DNA of 64,000 bases from Bradyrhizobium sp. NP1 (GCF_030378205.1 NZ_CP127385.1:3078001-3142000); one strand, 5' to 3'. Positions 8,463 to 17,763 are shown, counted from the first letter of the stretch. The notes: a model not told the origin generated them from the sequence alone. A program made the numbers and translations.

Positions 8463-9263
8463 TCAGGATGGCGTTTCGGTCATGCGCCCGATCGCGCGGG
8501 CGATCGCGCGGGGAATGAGGTGGGCGCGATAGCTCGCGCTCGCATGCATGTCGTCATTGAGATCGTCAGGCGCGACGATGTAGTCGCGCAGCGCGGCAGC
8601 CGACAAATTGTCGCTCAAAAGCCGCTCGCAGGTCTTGTCACGATAGACGCATGTCCGCGCACCGTTGATCGCGACGCGAACATGGTCGCCGAAGTCGGCC
8701 ACGAAGGCACCCACCGTGACATAGCCGGACGCCGGATTGGCGACCTTGAAGTAGCCGGCGCGGCGGGCTTTCGGAAAGCGGACGGCAACGATGATTTCAT
8801 CCGGCTCGAGCGCCGTGCTGAAGAGATCGGTGAAGAACCGATCCGACGCGATTTCGCGGCGATTGGTGATGACCCTGGCATCGAGCCCGAGCACCGCCGC
8901 CGGATAGTCCGCCGCGGGGTCGTTGTTGGCGATCGAGCCGCCGATCGTGCCGAGATTTCGCACCTGCGGATCGGCGATGCCGCACGCGAGCATGGCAAGC
9001 CCCGCTGCGCCGCTATCCTTGAGCCGGGCAACCTGTGCATGGCGGACCATGGCTCCGACTGTCACCCCATCATGCCCGATCGAGAGGTCGGAAAGACCGG
9101 CGATATCCTGCAAATCGATCAAGAGCGACGGCGCATTCAGTCCGTGCTTCCAGGCAGGCAACAAGGTTTGGCCGCCGGCCAGCAGTTTGGCGTCCGGATC
9201 GGAGCCGAGAAGGCGCTCGGCCTCGGCGAGGCTCGACGCACGGATATAATCGAAGGCGTGCAA
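8463..9263 (-). CDS. FAD-binding subunit of a molybdenum hydroxylase (CoxM/XdhB type)
   Basis: 266 residues from a TTG start at 9263 behind AAAGGG; the first residues MHAFDYIRASSLAEAERLL match the family N-terminus, which fixes this start. FAD_binding_5 signatures are LLAGGQTLLPAWK (about 30-43) and NLGTIGGSIANNDPAADYP (about 105-125), followed by the CO-dehydrogenase flavoprotein C-terminal domain. It transfers electrons from the 2Fe-2S subunit to an acceptor. It is encoded immediately downstream of the 2Fe-2S subunit in the order dioxygenase, large, small, medium, Rid. Confidence 0.9.
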   Translation of the reverse strand: MHAFDYIRASSLAEAERLLGSDPDAKLLAGGQTLLPAWKHGLNAPSLLIDLQDIAGLSDLSIGHDGVTVGAMVRHAQVARLKDSGAAGLAMLACGIADPQVRNLGTIGGSIANNDPAADYPAAVLGLDARVITNRREIASDRFFTDLFSTALEPDEIIVAVRFPKARRAGYFKVANPASGYVTVGAFVADFGDHVRVAINGARTCVYRDKTCERLLSDNLSAAALRDYIVAPDDLNDDMHASASYRAHLIPRAIARAIGRMTETPS

Positions 9264-9278
9264 ATCGGGCCCTTTCGG

Positions 9279-9785
9279 TCAGCGGGCGTTCGAGCCGCGC
9301 ATGGCGGCTGCGCCGGCGACGACGGCGTCGACGATGTTGAGATAGCCGGTGCAGCGACACAAATTGCCATGCAATTGATCGCGGGCCACTTCGGGGGTCA
9401 CTTCCTCGTTCTCGCGTGCGATGGCCATGGCCATCATGATCATCCCGGGCGTGCAAAATCCGCATTGCAGCGCATGATGGGCCATGAACGCCTGCTGCAT
9501 CGGGTGCAGGTCGTCGCCTGCGGCAACGCCTTCGATCGTCGTGACCGATTTCCCGTGCGCCTGAACGGCGAGCATGGTGCATGACTTCACGGCCTTTCCG
9601 TCGACATGCACCGTGCAGCAGCCGCATTGGGAGGTGTCGCAACCCACATGCGTGCCCGTGAGCCCCAGATGCTCGCGGACAAACTCGACCAACAGCAGGC
9701 CGGGATCGATCGTCTGCCGAACCGGGCGGCCGTTCACCGTCAATGCGAGCTCAAACATGCGGACTGCCATTTCGGAAGGCGTCAC
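9279..9785 (-). CDS. 2Fe-2S subunit of a molybdenum hydroxylase (CoxS type)
   Basis: 168 residues from a GTG at 9785 that overlaps the stop of the large subunit (GTGA). An internal ATG giving [11 protein letters not shown] may be the structural N-terminus. The plant-type ferredoxin domain has [22 protein letters not shown]. The second helical domain has [14 protein letters not shown] and [15 protein letters not shown]. All eight cysteines for the two 2Fe-2S clusters are present. It relays electrons from molybdopterin to the FAD subunit. Confidence 0.92.
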   Translation of the reverse strand: MTPSEMAVRMFELALTVNGRPVRQTIDPGLLLVEFVREHLGLTGTHVGCDTSQCGCCTVHVDGKAVKSCTMLAVQAHGKSVTTIEGVAAGDDLHPMQQAFMAHHALQCGFCTPGMIMMAMAIARENEEVTPEVARDQLHGNLCRCTGYLNIVDAVVAGAAAMRGSNAR

Positions 9786-12532
9786 TCGGGCTTGGCGAGA
9801 AACTCGCCGATGGTCTTGTCGGTGTGGAAGACGGGCTTTTCGTAGTAATGCGGGCCGTCATAGATCTCGATGAGCAGCGACCGTTTGCGCGCGATGGTGG
9901 GCCCGTGCGGGCTGTCCTTCGGATTCATGTAGAACGAGCCGGCCCGCAAGGTCAGGTTGGAGCCGGAATATTCATATTCGCCCGAAATGCAGTACATGAA
10001 CTGATTGGAGGCGTGCGAGTGGGCGACCGGCACGCCGCCGCCTTCCTGGAAGTCCAGCAGAGCGATGCTCGCGCCGCTGGTGGGATGCTTCCAGAGAAAA
10101 TACTGCTTGAATCCGTATTCGGGAAAATCGAGCCAGTTGTCCTTGTCCAGCTTGGCGGTGTCGATCAAAACTTCCAGGCTCATCAGTTTCCTCCGGGTGC
10201 CGTGATTGTGATGCTGCGCAAGCAGTTCGAAGACCGCTCGCGGAGTGAAGGGCAGGTTGATCGGCATATCTATCCGCGCGCCAAGCGCGTCGGCGACGGC
10301 TTGCGTGATCGCGGGCGGAGCGCCGATGGTCCCGACCTCGGCTCCGCCCTTTACGCCAAGCGGATTGGTCGAGGTCGGCACCGAGTGCTCGATCGAGGTG
10401 ATCGGCGGAATATGCTGGGCGCGCGGCATCGCGTAGTCGAGAAAGCTGGTAGTGAAGAGCTGGCCGCTCGTGTCGTAGACCACGCGTTCGCCGATGGCCT
10501 GGCCGATGCCCTGCGCGGTCGAGCCGTGAAGCTGGCCCGCGAGCAGCGTCGAATTGATGACGTTGCCGACATCGTCGGCGGCCACGTAGCGCACGACATT
10601 GACGGTGCAGAGATCGGGATCGATCTCGACCTCGGCGATATGACAGCCATTCGGGTAGTTCTGCGGCGTCGCCGCGAAGTAGCCGACGGCTTCGAGGCCG
10701 ACCCCGAGATGAACCGGAAAGCCGAACGGCTGATAGGACGCTTTCGCGGCATCGCGCAGATGGATGGTCGCGTTGCTCGAACGATGGCTGAATATCCCAT
10801 CCTCGAAGCTCACCTCGGCCGGGTCCACCTTCATCATCCAGGCGGCGATATCCCTGGCCTTCGCAACAATGATGTCAGCCGCGTTCTTCAGCGCTGAACC
10901 GCCGACGGTCAGGGAGCGGGAGGCGTAGGTACCTCCGCCATGCGAGACCTTGTCGGTGTCGCCCTGGATCACCCGGATGTTGTCGGGCGCGAGCCCCAGC
11001 CACTCTGACAGAAGCTGGGAATAGAGGGTTTCGTGCCCCTGGCCGTGCGAGAATGTGCCGGCGAGGACGCTGACGGTGCCGCCCGGATCGAACCTGATTT
11101 CCATCCGTTCGTTGCTGATCGCCGCCACTTCGACGAAGCAGCAGATGCCGCGGCCTCGCAGCTTGCCGTGCCGCTCGCTTTCGCTTCGCCGCGCGGGAAA
11201 TCCGTCCCAGTCGGCGGCGAGCAGCGCCTTGTCCATCACCGCTTCGAACTCGCCGCAATCGAACTTGTCGTTGACGGCGGTCCTGAACGGCATGGCCGTG
11301 GGCTTCACGAGATTCCGGCGGCGGATAGTGACCGGATCGAGCCCGAGATGTCGGGCCGCCGCATCCATCGCCCGCTCGATGAAATAGGTCGCTTCCGGCC
11401 GTCCGGCGCCGCGATAGGATGTGGTCGTGCGGGTGTTGGTGAATACGCCTTGCAGCCGCACGTGCGCCGTCGGGATAGCGTAGGGACCGACGATCATGCG
11501 CGCAGTGAGGAACGGCGAGACGCCGGTGGCCGGTCCAAGGCGGCATCCGAGATTGTGCCGCGTCGTCACGTCGATCGCGAGAATGCGGCCATCTTCGTCA
11601 AGCGCGATGCGGCCATCGGCGGCCTGGTCGCGGCCGTGGAAATCCGCCAGAAAACTTTCGCTGCGGTCGGCGGTCCATTTCACCGGCCGGCCGAGCCGAC
11701 GCGATGCCCAGAGCACGAGAACGTCCTCGGGATAGAGCCGTCCCTTGGTTCCGAAGCCGCCGCCGACATCCTGCGCGACGACGCGGACCGCGTTTGCGGG
11801 CACTCGCAGCACGTTTTCGGCAAGCAGGCGGCGTACGCTGTGCGGATTTTGTGTCGAGGTCGTCAACGTCCAGCGTTGGTCGGATGGATCGTACCAGCCG
11901 ATCGAACAGCGCGGCTCAAGCGCCGCGCCGATCAACCGAGGCTGGCGGGTCGCCACGTCGATGATATGAGCCGCGCGAGCAAAGGCCGCCTCGGTCGTCT
12001 TGACGTCGCCCAGCGTGACATCGAAACACACATTGCTCGATTTGTCGGGATAGAGCCGCGGCGCGCCGTCGGCGAGCGCATCCTCGATCGATACGACGGC
12101 CGGTCGCGCCTCGTAGGAGACGGCCACGAGTGCCGCCGCGCGCCGGGCGGCGATCCGGCTCTCCGCGATCACAAGCGCGACCGCATCGCCGACGGCGAGA
12201 ACGCGGTCCGCGATCAGCGCCTGAAAGGGCGTGCGCTGCCAGCCGTTGCCGGCGACCGCGGCGGGAATGCTTTCGCACGGGATATCGCCGAACTTGTCGG
12301 CCGCGAGGTCGGCGCCGGTCAGGACGGCGATGACGCCGGGCAGGGCGGCCGCCTCGGTGGTGTCGATCGCCACGATATCCGCGTGCGCTTCGGTCGAGCG
12401 GACAACGACCGCATGGCAAAGCCCGGGGAGCTTCAGATCGTCGACGAAGCGCCCCTGGCCCGTGACAAGACGCCGGTCCTCCTTGCGCCTGAAAGCGCCG
12501 GTCGATCCAGGCTGATCTTGAGCGGTGATCAT
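9782..12532 (-). CDS. Molybdopterin-binding large subunit (XDH/CoxL family) fused to a C-terminal cupin
   Basis: 916 residues from the ATG at 12532, 12 bases after the dioxygenase stop. Residues up to about 783 form the aldehyde oxidase/xanthine dehydrogenase large subunit: [17 protein letters not shown] (about 260), [18 protein letters not shown] and the catalytic-Glu region [15 protein letters not shown]. The CO-dehydrogenase loop AYxCSFR is absent, so it is a hydroxylase of an organic substrate, not a CO dehydrogenase. Residues 784-916 form a cupin ([28 protein letters not shown]). The cupin Met codon (10183) is preceded by GGAGGAAA, and TGATG appears in the +1 frame. The two parts were probably separate genes joined by a one-base change, or the join is a sequence error. 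Substrate unknown; an aromatic or N-heteroaromatic ring is likely from the dioxygenase next door. Confidence 0.88.
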   Translation of the reverse strand: MITAQDQPGSTGAFRRKEDRRLVTGQGRFVDDLKLPGLCHAVVVRSTEAHADIVAIDTTEAAALPGVIAVLTGADLAADKFGDIPCESIPAAVAGNGWQRTPFQALIADRVLAVGDAVALVIAESRIAARRAAALVAVSYEARPAVVSIEDALADGAPRLYPDKSSNVCFDVTLGDVKTTEAAFARAAHIIDVATRQPRLIGAALEPRCSIGWYDPSDQRWTLTTSTQNPHSVRRLLAENVLRVPANAVRVVAQDVGGGFGTKGRLYPEDVLVLWASRRLGRPVKWTADRSESFLADFHGRDQAADGRIALDEDGRILAIDVTTRHNLGCRLGPATGVSPFLTARMIVGPYAIPTAHVRLQGVFTNTRTTTSYRGAGRPEATYFIERAMDAAARHLGLDPVTIRRRNLVKPTAMPFRTAVNDKFDCGEFEAVMDKALLAADWDGFPARRSESERHGKLRGRGICCFVEVAAISNERMEIRFDPGGTVSVLAGTFSHGQGHETLYSQLLSEWLGLAPDNIRVIQGDTDKVSHGGGTYASRSLTVGGSALKNAADIIVAKARDIAAWMMKVDPAEVSFEDGIFSHRSSNATIHLRDAAKASYQPFGFPVHLGVGLEAVGYFAATPQNYPNGCHIAEVEIDPDLCTVNVVRYVAADDVGNVINSTLLAGQLHGSTAQGIGQAIGERVVYDTSGQLFTTSFLDYAMPRAQHIPPITSIEHSVPTSTNPLGVKGGAEVGTIGAPPAITQAVADALGARIDMPINLPFTPRAVFELLAQHHNHGTRRKLMSLEVLIDTAKLDKDNWLDFPEYGFKQYFLWKHPTSGASIALLDFQEGGGVPVAHSHASNQFMYCISGEYEYSGSNLTLRAGSFYMNPKDSPHGPTIARKRSLLIEIYDGPHYYEKPVFHTDKTIGEFLAKPE
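10190..10194 (-). promoter_or_regulatory. Internal ribosome-binding site before the cupin part of the CoxL-cupin gene
   Basis: The minus strand reads GGAGGAAACTGATGAGC here: an ideal ribosome-binding site seven bases before an in-frame ATG at 10183. It would allow the 133-residue cupin to be made on its own even though the two coding parts share a frame. Confidence 0.6.
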
Positions 12533-12543
12533 TGCAGGCGCGG

Positions 12544-13485
12544 TCAATCGAAGAATGACGGCGGAGGAGCCATGCCCCATTGCGTCGTCTCGTGGGCCTG
12601 GCCGACGAAATACACCGGCTCGTAGTCGTCATTGACGAGATCGGTGTCGGTATAGTGCTCGATTCGATTGCCGAACGGATCGAGCCAATAATCGTAGATC
12701 AGGCTGCCGAGATAATGCCGTCCATAGCCGGCGTCGAGCTTCCATCCCTTTGCCGCCAGATGCTCATGCCCCGCGATGACGGCGTCGAGGTCGAGCACCT
12801 CGTACGAGCTGTGATGGCAGCCGAAATTCTTCGATTCGTTGACGAGGATGCAGTGATGCTCGACATATTCCTTGCCCTCGTCGTAGCGAAGGAAGGTACC
12901 CTTGATGATCGGGTCGGGATCGCCTGGCGCGCAGATATAGTCCGACGGCACCAGCCGGAAATACTTGCGGAACCAGTCGACCTCGGCCACCGCGTCCTTC
13001 ACCCAGAGCACGAAATGACCAATCCGCAGTACCGGCGTTGCTTCGGCGCGCTGGCGAACGGTGCCGTTGAAACGCAAATGCTCGGAGGCGAAATTCATGC
13101 GGTAGGAGCGGCGGATCGGCTGCGCGGCGACTTTTGCGGCGCCGTGCTCGATCCAGATCGAATGACCGTTCGGCGTCGTCAAGGTGACGCGAAAGCCGCC
13201 ACCCGGATCGAGGATCGGCTCGACGGCCGACGCGCCGGGAATGCCTGCCGCCTTCTCCAGCTCCTCACGGCTTTCGACCGTGAATGCGCCGCCGAGGAAT
13301 TTCGGTTCAGCGCCGAGCCGGGTGACATGGATGTGATGCGCATCACCGGTGCCGCGCATGAAGAGGCCGGTTTCGGTTCTGGCCGACCGCATCATGCCGA
13401 AGTCGACCAGGAACTGCTCCATCACGTCGAGATCGGGGGCCTGGTAAGCCGTGTAGGCGACCCATTTCAAACGAACCCGTTCCAC
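12544..13485 (-). CDS. Two-domain extradiol dioxygenase of the VOC superfamily (catechol 2,3-dioxygenase type)
   Basis: 313 residues from a GTG at 13485 behind GAGG. Two tandem VOC modules: an N-terminal one (about 8-115) without metal ligands and a C-terminal catalytic one (about 152-285). The Fe(II) triad of type I extradiol enzymes is visible: H157 (IGHFVLW), H225 (HHSSYEV) and E276 (NRIEHYTDTD). Such enzymes cleave catechol-like rings next to the hydroxyls. It is the first gene of the operon with the molybdenum hydroxylase, so the hydroxylase may prepare a dihydroxylated ring for it. The TGATATATTA motif lies 39 bases upstream. The particular catechol is not evident. Confidence 0.88.
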   Translation of the reverse strand: MERVRLKWVAYTAYQAPDLDVMEQFLVDFGMMRSARTETGLFMRGTGDAHHIHVTRLGAEPKFLGGAFTVESREELEKAAGIPGASAVEPILDPGGGFRVTLTTPNGHSIWIEHGAAKVAAQPIRRSYRMNFASEHLRFNGTVRQRAEATPVLRIGHFVLWVKDAVAEVDWFRKYFRLVPSDYICAPGDPDPIIKGTFLRYDEGKEYVEHHCILVNESKNFGCHHSSYEVLDLDAVIAGHEHLAAKGWKLDAGYGRHYLGSLIYDYWLDPFGNRIEHYTDTDLVNDDYEPVYFVGQAHETTQWGMAPPPSFFD

Positions 13486-13520
13486 GCCCGACCTCGCCCT
13501 GCTGTCAACATGAGATACTA

Positions 13521-14699
13521 TTATGATATATTATGTGCATTGTCCAGAATTCTGCTATTTCCCTGACCGGACGGCGCGAGCAGCCGGTCCGGCGTGAACG
13601 GAGGGGCGGGCAGGCGGCGTCCCGAGGCGCGCGAGATCGCACTGCCGATTGCACAAACCGTCGCAAGGCATGCCGCCTCGCGGATCTGGCCCGGTTCGGC
13701 CTGTGTTTCATCGACGCTCGACGCGGTGAAGACCGTGACGTCGGGCGCCTGAATCGTCGCCGGAAAATCCTTCGGAAACAGTACGGCTTGGCTTGCGCTC
13801 GCCGCTTCGCTTCGACGCAACGCGATGAAGAACGCATCCATCACCGCCGCCTCGGCGATCTCGGCGCAGCCCGACGGCAACGGGTTCGCGGAGACGACGG
13901 CCACCACCTTGCGCAGGCTGACGATCGCTGTCTCTGCGTCGAATTCGAGGTCGACGAGGGCGATGGACGTGATGCCTGCGTGCTCGACCAGCGCCACCGC
14001 CGCGGCTGGAAGATGCCGCTGCGCCGATTGAACGGGAGGATTGCGCCGCGACGGCCAGTCGAAAGCAGCGGCGGCCTGATCGAGCGCCGGCAACGCGCCG
14101 GCCTCCGCCACGCGCGAGCGCAATGCCTCCAGCGGATCGATGTTTTTCAGTGCGTTATCCTGATCCACCGCCTGCTGGAGCGACAGCGCCGCGACGATCT
14201 GATCCCTCGAGGGAAGCGCCTCGTGCGGGATGAAGGTTTCATCCGGCTGCTCGCCGGCGGCGATGACGGCATCGATGATGCTCGAATAGCCCAGACACCG
14301 GCAGACATGGCCGGCCAGTGCATGCCGGACGTCGTTTCGGGTCGGACGCGGATTTGCGGCGAGCAGCGAAGAGGCGGAGATCAGGATTCCGGAAGCGCAC
14401 GCACCGCATGGATTGATGTCCGTGCGGGCAAACAGGCGCCTGAGCGGATTGAGCTTTGCGCCGCGTAGTCCGGCGGCGGTGACGACGCGCCCGCCGCGGC
14501 TCGCGCCCGCCAATGTCAGGCACGCGAGCACGGGCGCGCCGTTCAGGAGAACGGTGCAGGCGCCGCATGTGGCGGCCTCGCAGGAAGGTTCGTTTTTCGG
14601 CTCTGCACAGTCGTTCGCCTTCAAAGCCTGCCGCAGCGTCGCGCAGGTGTCGACTTCCATCTCTACGGGACATCCGTCGATGTCGAGCGCCAGATACAT
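13521..14699 (-). CDS. CoxS-type 2Fe-2S protein fused to a decayed CoxL C-terminal domain
   Basis: 392 residues, more than twice the usual CoxS length. Residues 1-165 are a complete CoxS: C40, C45, C48 and C60 in the ferredoxin domain, C98/C101 (NPCGACASG) and C133/C135 (HVCRCLGY). The remaining 225 residues resemble the end of an XDH/IorB-type large subunit: LVDLEFDAETAIVSLRKVVA, LFPKDFPATI, and PPFTPDRLL near the C-terminus. There is no molybdopterin-binding domain, and the segment that should hold the catalytic Glu reads IREAACLA instead of GGAEVGTIG. It lies 3 bases after the CoxM-2 gene. It could donate electrons as part of another complex; the tail may be a docking module or a relic. 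The fusion is seen directly; the relationship of the tail is inferred from pattern. Confidence 0.75.
   Translation of the reverse strand: MYLALDIDGCPVEMEVDTCATLRQALKANDCAEPKNEPSCEAATCGACTVLLNGAPVLACLTLAGASRGGRVVTAAGLRGAKLNPLRRLFARTDINPCGACASGILISASSLLAANPRPTRNDVRHALAGHVCRCLGYSSIIDAVIAAGEQPDETFIPHEALPSRDQIVAALSLQQAVDQDNALKNIDPLEALRSRVAEAGALPALDQAAAAFDWPSRRNPPVQSAQRHLPAAAVALVEHAGITSIALVDLEFDAETAIVSLRKVVAVVSANPLPSGCAEIAEAAVMDAFFIALRRSEAASASQAVLFPKDFPATIQAPDVTVFTASSVDETQAEPGQIREAACLATVCAIGSAISRASGRRLPAPPFTPDRLLAPSGQGNSRILDNAHNIS
13524..13533. promoter_or_regulatory. Recurrent TGATATATTA motif, copy 2 (promoter of the dioxygenase operon)
   Basis: TGATATATTA on the plus strand, in an AT-rich stretch 39 bases upstream of the dioxygenase start. 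It overlaps the last codons of the upstream CoxS-like gene, so the dioxygenase operon appears to have its own promoter inside that gene end. Confidence 0.45.
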
Positions 14700-14702
14700 C
14701 GC

Positions 14703-15635
14703 CTACAACATGCTTTCTGCGTCATCGAAGGGGTTGTGCTTGGACCGAGCCCGGCTCGCCGCTTGTTCGAGCGAGTCGCGCGCCAGCACGGCGGCCAATC
14801 TGATCCGCAATTCGCGATCGGCCAGCGGCGTGTCCAGCGTTCGCAGGCTTTCCGCGGCCTCGCGTCCGGCCCGCTCGTAGCTCGCCGTCCTTGCGGGCGC
14901 GCCGCGCAACAGGGATTCCGCGGCCGATATGTGCAATGGCGCGGGCAGGCATCCTCCCAGCACAAGCGTGGCTTGTTCGATCGAATTGGCGTCGGCGCTA
15001 AGCGCCACATAGGCGGCGGCGATCAGCGGCTTATCCGCAACCACGATCTTGCGGAAGGCGCTGCCGGCGTCGGGCGAAGGCGGCTGAACGAAGATCTCGC
15101 GGACGATCGTTCCGCGCCCGAGCGAGAACCGTCCAGCGTGGTCATAAAGATCGTCGAGCTTGAGGGAAACGGTGTCCCCGTTTGGCAAGACGGCGCGTGC
15201 GGTTGCTCCCAGCGCCATCAATGCCGGCATCAGATCGTAGTCGGGGCGGCCGCAGCAGACGTTGCCGACGACGGTCGCCATCTGGCGGATTTGCGGGAGC
15301 AGCATTTGCTCGACGGCTTCGTGTAGCGCGGCCCAGCGCTTGGCGACCCATAGATGGTTTGCGATCGCATCGATGCGTACCAGGGGGGCGATCGAAAGCC
15401 CGATCTTGGGATGAGCTGTCAGCCGATCCGCACCGGCGATATCGGACAGCGCGATCAGCCGGTCGGGACGAACTACCCCGGCGCGCAGGCTCATGGCGAC
15501 CTCGCATCCGCCGGCGACGACAACCGCGCCGGGCTCGAAAGCCATGCGCGCAGCCTCCGCGAGCGAATGGGGACGAAGCCAGGCGGTCTCGCCGGCTTGG
15601 GGGCTGTCGCTGCTGCGGGTTTCCGATTCCTTCAT
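14703..15635 (-). CDS. Second FAD-binding subunit (CoxM/XdhB type)
   Basis: 310 residues. FAD_binding_5 landmarks are VVVAGGCEVAMSLRAG (about 38-53) and QIRQMATVVGNVCCGRPDYD (about 135-155), where the usual GGNLA-type loop reads GNVCCG. The C-terminal domain is of the CO-dehydrogenase flavoprotein type. It is the first gene of a two-gene leftward operon with the CoxS-CoxL fusion and has no large subunit of its own nearby. The operon starts opposite the RraA-type gene, with TGATATATTA between them. Confidence 0.82.
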   Translation of the reverse strand: MKESETRSSDSPQAGETAWLRPHSLAEAARMAFEPGAVVVAGGCEVAMSLRAGVVRPDRLIALSDIAGADRLTAHPKIGLSIAPLVRIDAIANHLWVAKRWAALHEAVEQMLLPQIRQMATVVGNVCCGRPDYDLMPALMALGATARAVLPNGDTVSLKLDDLYDHAGRFSLGRGTIVREIFVQPPSPDAGSAFRKIVVADKPLIAAAYVALSADANSIEQATLVLGGCLPAPLHISAAESLLRGAPARTASYERAGREAAESLRTLDTPLADRELRIRLAAVLARDSLEQAASRARSKHNPFDDAESML

Positions 15636-15666
15636 TTCGGCAAATACCGGCTATCTCTTGTGCGCA

Positions 15667-15676
15667 TGATATATTA
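15667..15676. promoter_or_regulatory. Recurrent TGATATATTA motif, copy 3 (divergent CoxM-2 / RraA promoter)
   Basis: TGATATATTA in the 92-bp gap between the leftward CoxM-2 gene and the rightward RraA-type gene. It is identical to the copies at 7990 and 13524. A weaker relative, AAATATCA, lies at 16484-16491 before the flavin monooxygenase. Confidence 0.45.
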
Positions 15677-15727
15677 GAAGATGGTAGATGCAACTGGGCT
15701 TCCGGAGCCATTTTGAGGAAACAGGCG

Positions 15728-16456
15728 ATGACTCTCTCGGTTGAGGCGCGTGACATGCTTCGCGGCGTGAATGTCGCGACGCTGACAAACTGTCTGCTTT
15801 CGCGCGGGCTGCGCAATATCTTTCTCCACGGCATCTCGCCGGTCGCCGCGACCGCGGAGAACATGGTCGGAGAGGCCTTCACCATGCGCTTTATCCCCGC
15901 GCGCGAGGACATCGACAATATGGCGGCATATGCCCGGCCCGATCACGTGCAGCGGCGGGCCATCGAGGAATGTCCGGCTGGGTCAGTGCTTGTTATCGAT
16001 TCGCGCGGCGATGCCCGCGCGGCCTCCGCCGGTGATCTTCTGGTCGCGCGGCTAAAGGCGCGAGGGGCGGCCGGAATCGTCACGGATGGCGGCTTTCGCG
16101 ATGTGGCCGGCGTGGCAAACACCGGCCTGCCGGCATACCAGAAACAGACCGCCTCGCCGGCGAGCCCGATCATCCATCATGCGGCCGATCTCAATCTGCC
16201 GATTGGCTGTGCCGGCGTTGCGGTCTATCCCGGCGACATCGTGGTCGGCGACCGCGAAGGCGTCGTGGTCTTTCCCGCGAAATTTGCCGAGGAAGTGGCG
16301 CGTGAAGCCTATGAAGCGACGCTTTATGAAGAATTCGCCGATGCCGAGATCCGCCGCGGCCGATCCATCTTCGGCCTGTTTCCCGCCACCGACGAAAGCC
16401 GCAAGCAGTACCAGGAATGGCGCAAGCAGCAAGGCAAGGTCACATTGCCGCGGTAA
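15728..16456 (+). CDS. RraA-family class II aldolase/decarboxylase (HMG/CHA aldolase type)
   Basis: 242 residues from the ATG at 15728 behind TGAGGAAAC; the same frame stays open far upstream but only as a shadow of the CoxM-2 gene. The family signature VTDGGFRDVAGV (DGxxRD, around 118-125) and the glycine-rich GDLLVARLKARGAAG are present. In catabolic operons such proteins cleave 4-hydroxy-4-methyl-2-oxoglutarate or 4-carboxy-4-hydroxy-2-oxoadipate to pyruvate plus pyruvate or oxaloacetate. That would be a fitting last step after extradiol cleavage. A role in inhibiting RNase E is unlikely in this context. Confidence 0.82.
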   Translation: MTLSVEARDMLRGVNVATLTNCLLSRGLRNIFLHGISPVAATAENMVGEAFTMRFIPAREDIDNMAAYARPDHVQRRAIEECPAGSVLVIDSRGDARAASAGDLLVARLKARGAAGIVTDGGFRDVAGVANTGLPAYQKQTASPASPIIHHAADLNLPIGCAGVAVYPGDIVVGDREGVVVFPAKFAEEVAREAYEATLYEEFADAEIRRGRSIFGLFPATDESRKQYQEWRKQQGKVTLPR

Positions 16457-16527
16457 TTCCTCGCATGCTTGACCGAACTTAAGAAATATCATACGTACAT
16501 CAAGCGAATATTTCACGGATTGATCGC

Positions 16528-17763
16528 ATGTTGCGGGTCTTGATCGCAGGGGGCGGGATCGGCGGGCTGACCGCGGCGCTGCATCTGAGGCGGCGTGGCT
16601 TCGAGGTCGAGATTTTCGAGGCGGCTCCCGAAATCCGCGAGCTCGGGCTCGGCATCAACATCCAGCCGCACGGTGTTCGCGATCTCGTCGTGGTCGGTCT
16701 GGCGGAAGCGATCGCGCGCGATTCCTGCGCCGTGGCGAAGCTGGCTTATTTCAACAAGCACGGCCAGGAGATCTGGCACGAGCCGCGCGGTCGCGCGGCG
16801 GGCTATCTCTATCAGCAGGCTGCCATCAATCGCGGCCGCTTGCAGGGGCTATTGCTGGAAGCCGTATCGGCGGCGCTCGGGCCTGACCGGATCCACGCCG
16901 GACATCGTCTCGAACGTTTCGAGCAGTCCGAGCAGGAGGTTGTCGTGCATTTCGCGGCCGGTCCCGATGGGCAGCGGCCGTCGTCCCGGCGCGGCGATAT
17001 CCTGGTCGGCGCCGACGGCATCCACTCGGCCGTGCGCAAGACGTTCTATCCGAACGAAGGCCTGCCGAAGTTTGGCGGGCAGATCATGTGGCGCGGCATC
17101 TCCCGCGTTCGCCCCTTCTTTGACAGCCGGACCATGATCATGGCCGGACATCGGGACAAGAAGGTGGTGGTCTATCCGGTTGATGCTGCTGTCGGCGAGG
17201 ATGGGCTCATCAACGTCAACTGGGTGGCCGAGGATACCATCACGGACAGTATGCCGCCGCGCGAGGACTGGAACCGGCAGGCGTCCGTGCCTGACGTCGC
17301 GGCAAGGTTCGTCGACTGGCGCTTTTCCTGGCTGGACGTGCCAACCGTGCTCGCGGCTGCGCCCACCTGCTACGAGTTTCCCAAGGTCGATCGCGACCCT
17401 GTGACGCAATGGAGCTTTGGTCGAGTCACATTGCTGGGCGACGCGGCTCATCCGATGCATCCGGCTGGCTCGAATGGCGCCACGCAGGCGATCATCGACG
17501 CGCCAGCGCTGGCGGACAGTCTGGCCGAAGGCGGCAATCCCGTGGCGGCGCTGCGTGCCTATCAGGACAAGCGCCTTCCGGTCCTGGCCGAGCTGGTGCG
17601 TATCAATCGCGAGAAGATGGGGCCGGAGTCGGTAATGATTCTCGCCGAACAGCGCGCGCCGAATGGGTTTACCAACGTGCTCGATGTGCTGACGCAAGAA
17701 GAACTGGACAACGCGTCGAATGCATACAAGGCCGCAGCCGGGGCTGAGCGCGCGAAGGGATAG
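16528..17763 (+). CDS. FAD-dependent aromatic hydroxylase (salicylate-hydroxylase / PhzS-like group A monooxygenase)
   Basis: 411 residues. The dinucleotide fold is VLIAGGGIGGLTAALHL (4-20). The mid-protein DG motif is LVGADGIHSAVRK, and the second FAD motif is LLGDAAHPMHPAGSNGATQAI. These three motifs define class A flavoprotein hydroxylases, which use NAD(P)H and O2 to hydroxylate an electron-rich ring. It follows the RraA-type gene by 71 bases and is followed by an exported Rid protein and the Liv-type importer. Within the island it could provide one ring hydroxyl and the molybdenum enzyme the other. Confidence 0.87.
   Translation: MLRVLIAGGGIGGLTAALHLRRRGFEVEIFEAAPEIRELGLGINIQPHGVRDLVVVGLAEAIARDSCAVAKLAYFNKHGQEIWHEPRGRAAGYLYQQAAINRGRLQGLLLEAVSAALGPDRIHAGHRLERFEQSEQEVVVHFAAGPDGQRPSSRRGDILVGADGIHSAVRKTFYPNEGLPKFGGQIMWRGISRVRPFFDSRTMIMAGHRDKKVVVYPVDAAVGEDGLINVNWVAEDTITDSMPPREDWNRQASVPDVAARFVDWRFSWLDVPTVLAAAPTCYEFPKVDRDPVTQWSFGRVTLLGDAAHPMHPAGSNGATQAIIDAPALADSLAEGGNPVAALRAYQDKRLPVLAELVRINREKMGPESVMILAEQRAPNGFTNVLDVLTQEELDNASNAYKAAAGAERAKG

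Noticed and set aside
9782..12532. Aerobic carbon monoxide dehydrogenase
   Set aside because: The large subunit lacks the AYxCSFR active-site loop and has the general YRGAGRPEA form of hydroxylases and aldehyde oxidases.
11033..12625. 530-codon open frame antisense to the CoxL gene, and similar long antisense frames at 16849-18300, 18174-19463, 46467-47798 and 48601-50016
   Set aside because: These are typical of GC-rich coding DNA: low-complexity Arg/Asp/Gly-rich translations without domains, opposite genes with clear family motifs.
15182..15727. Long N-terminal extension of the RraA-type frame
   Set aside because: It is an antisense shadow of the CoxM-2 gene; the ATG at 15728 has a ribosome-binding site and gives the normal family length.
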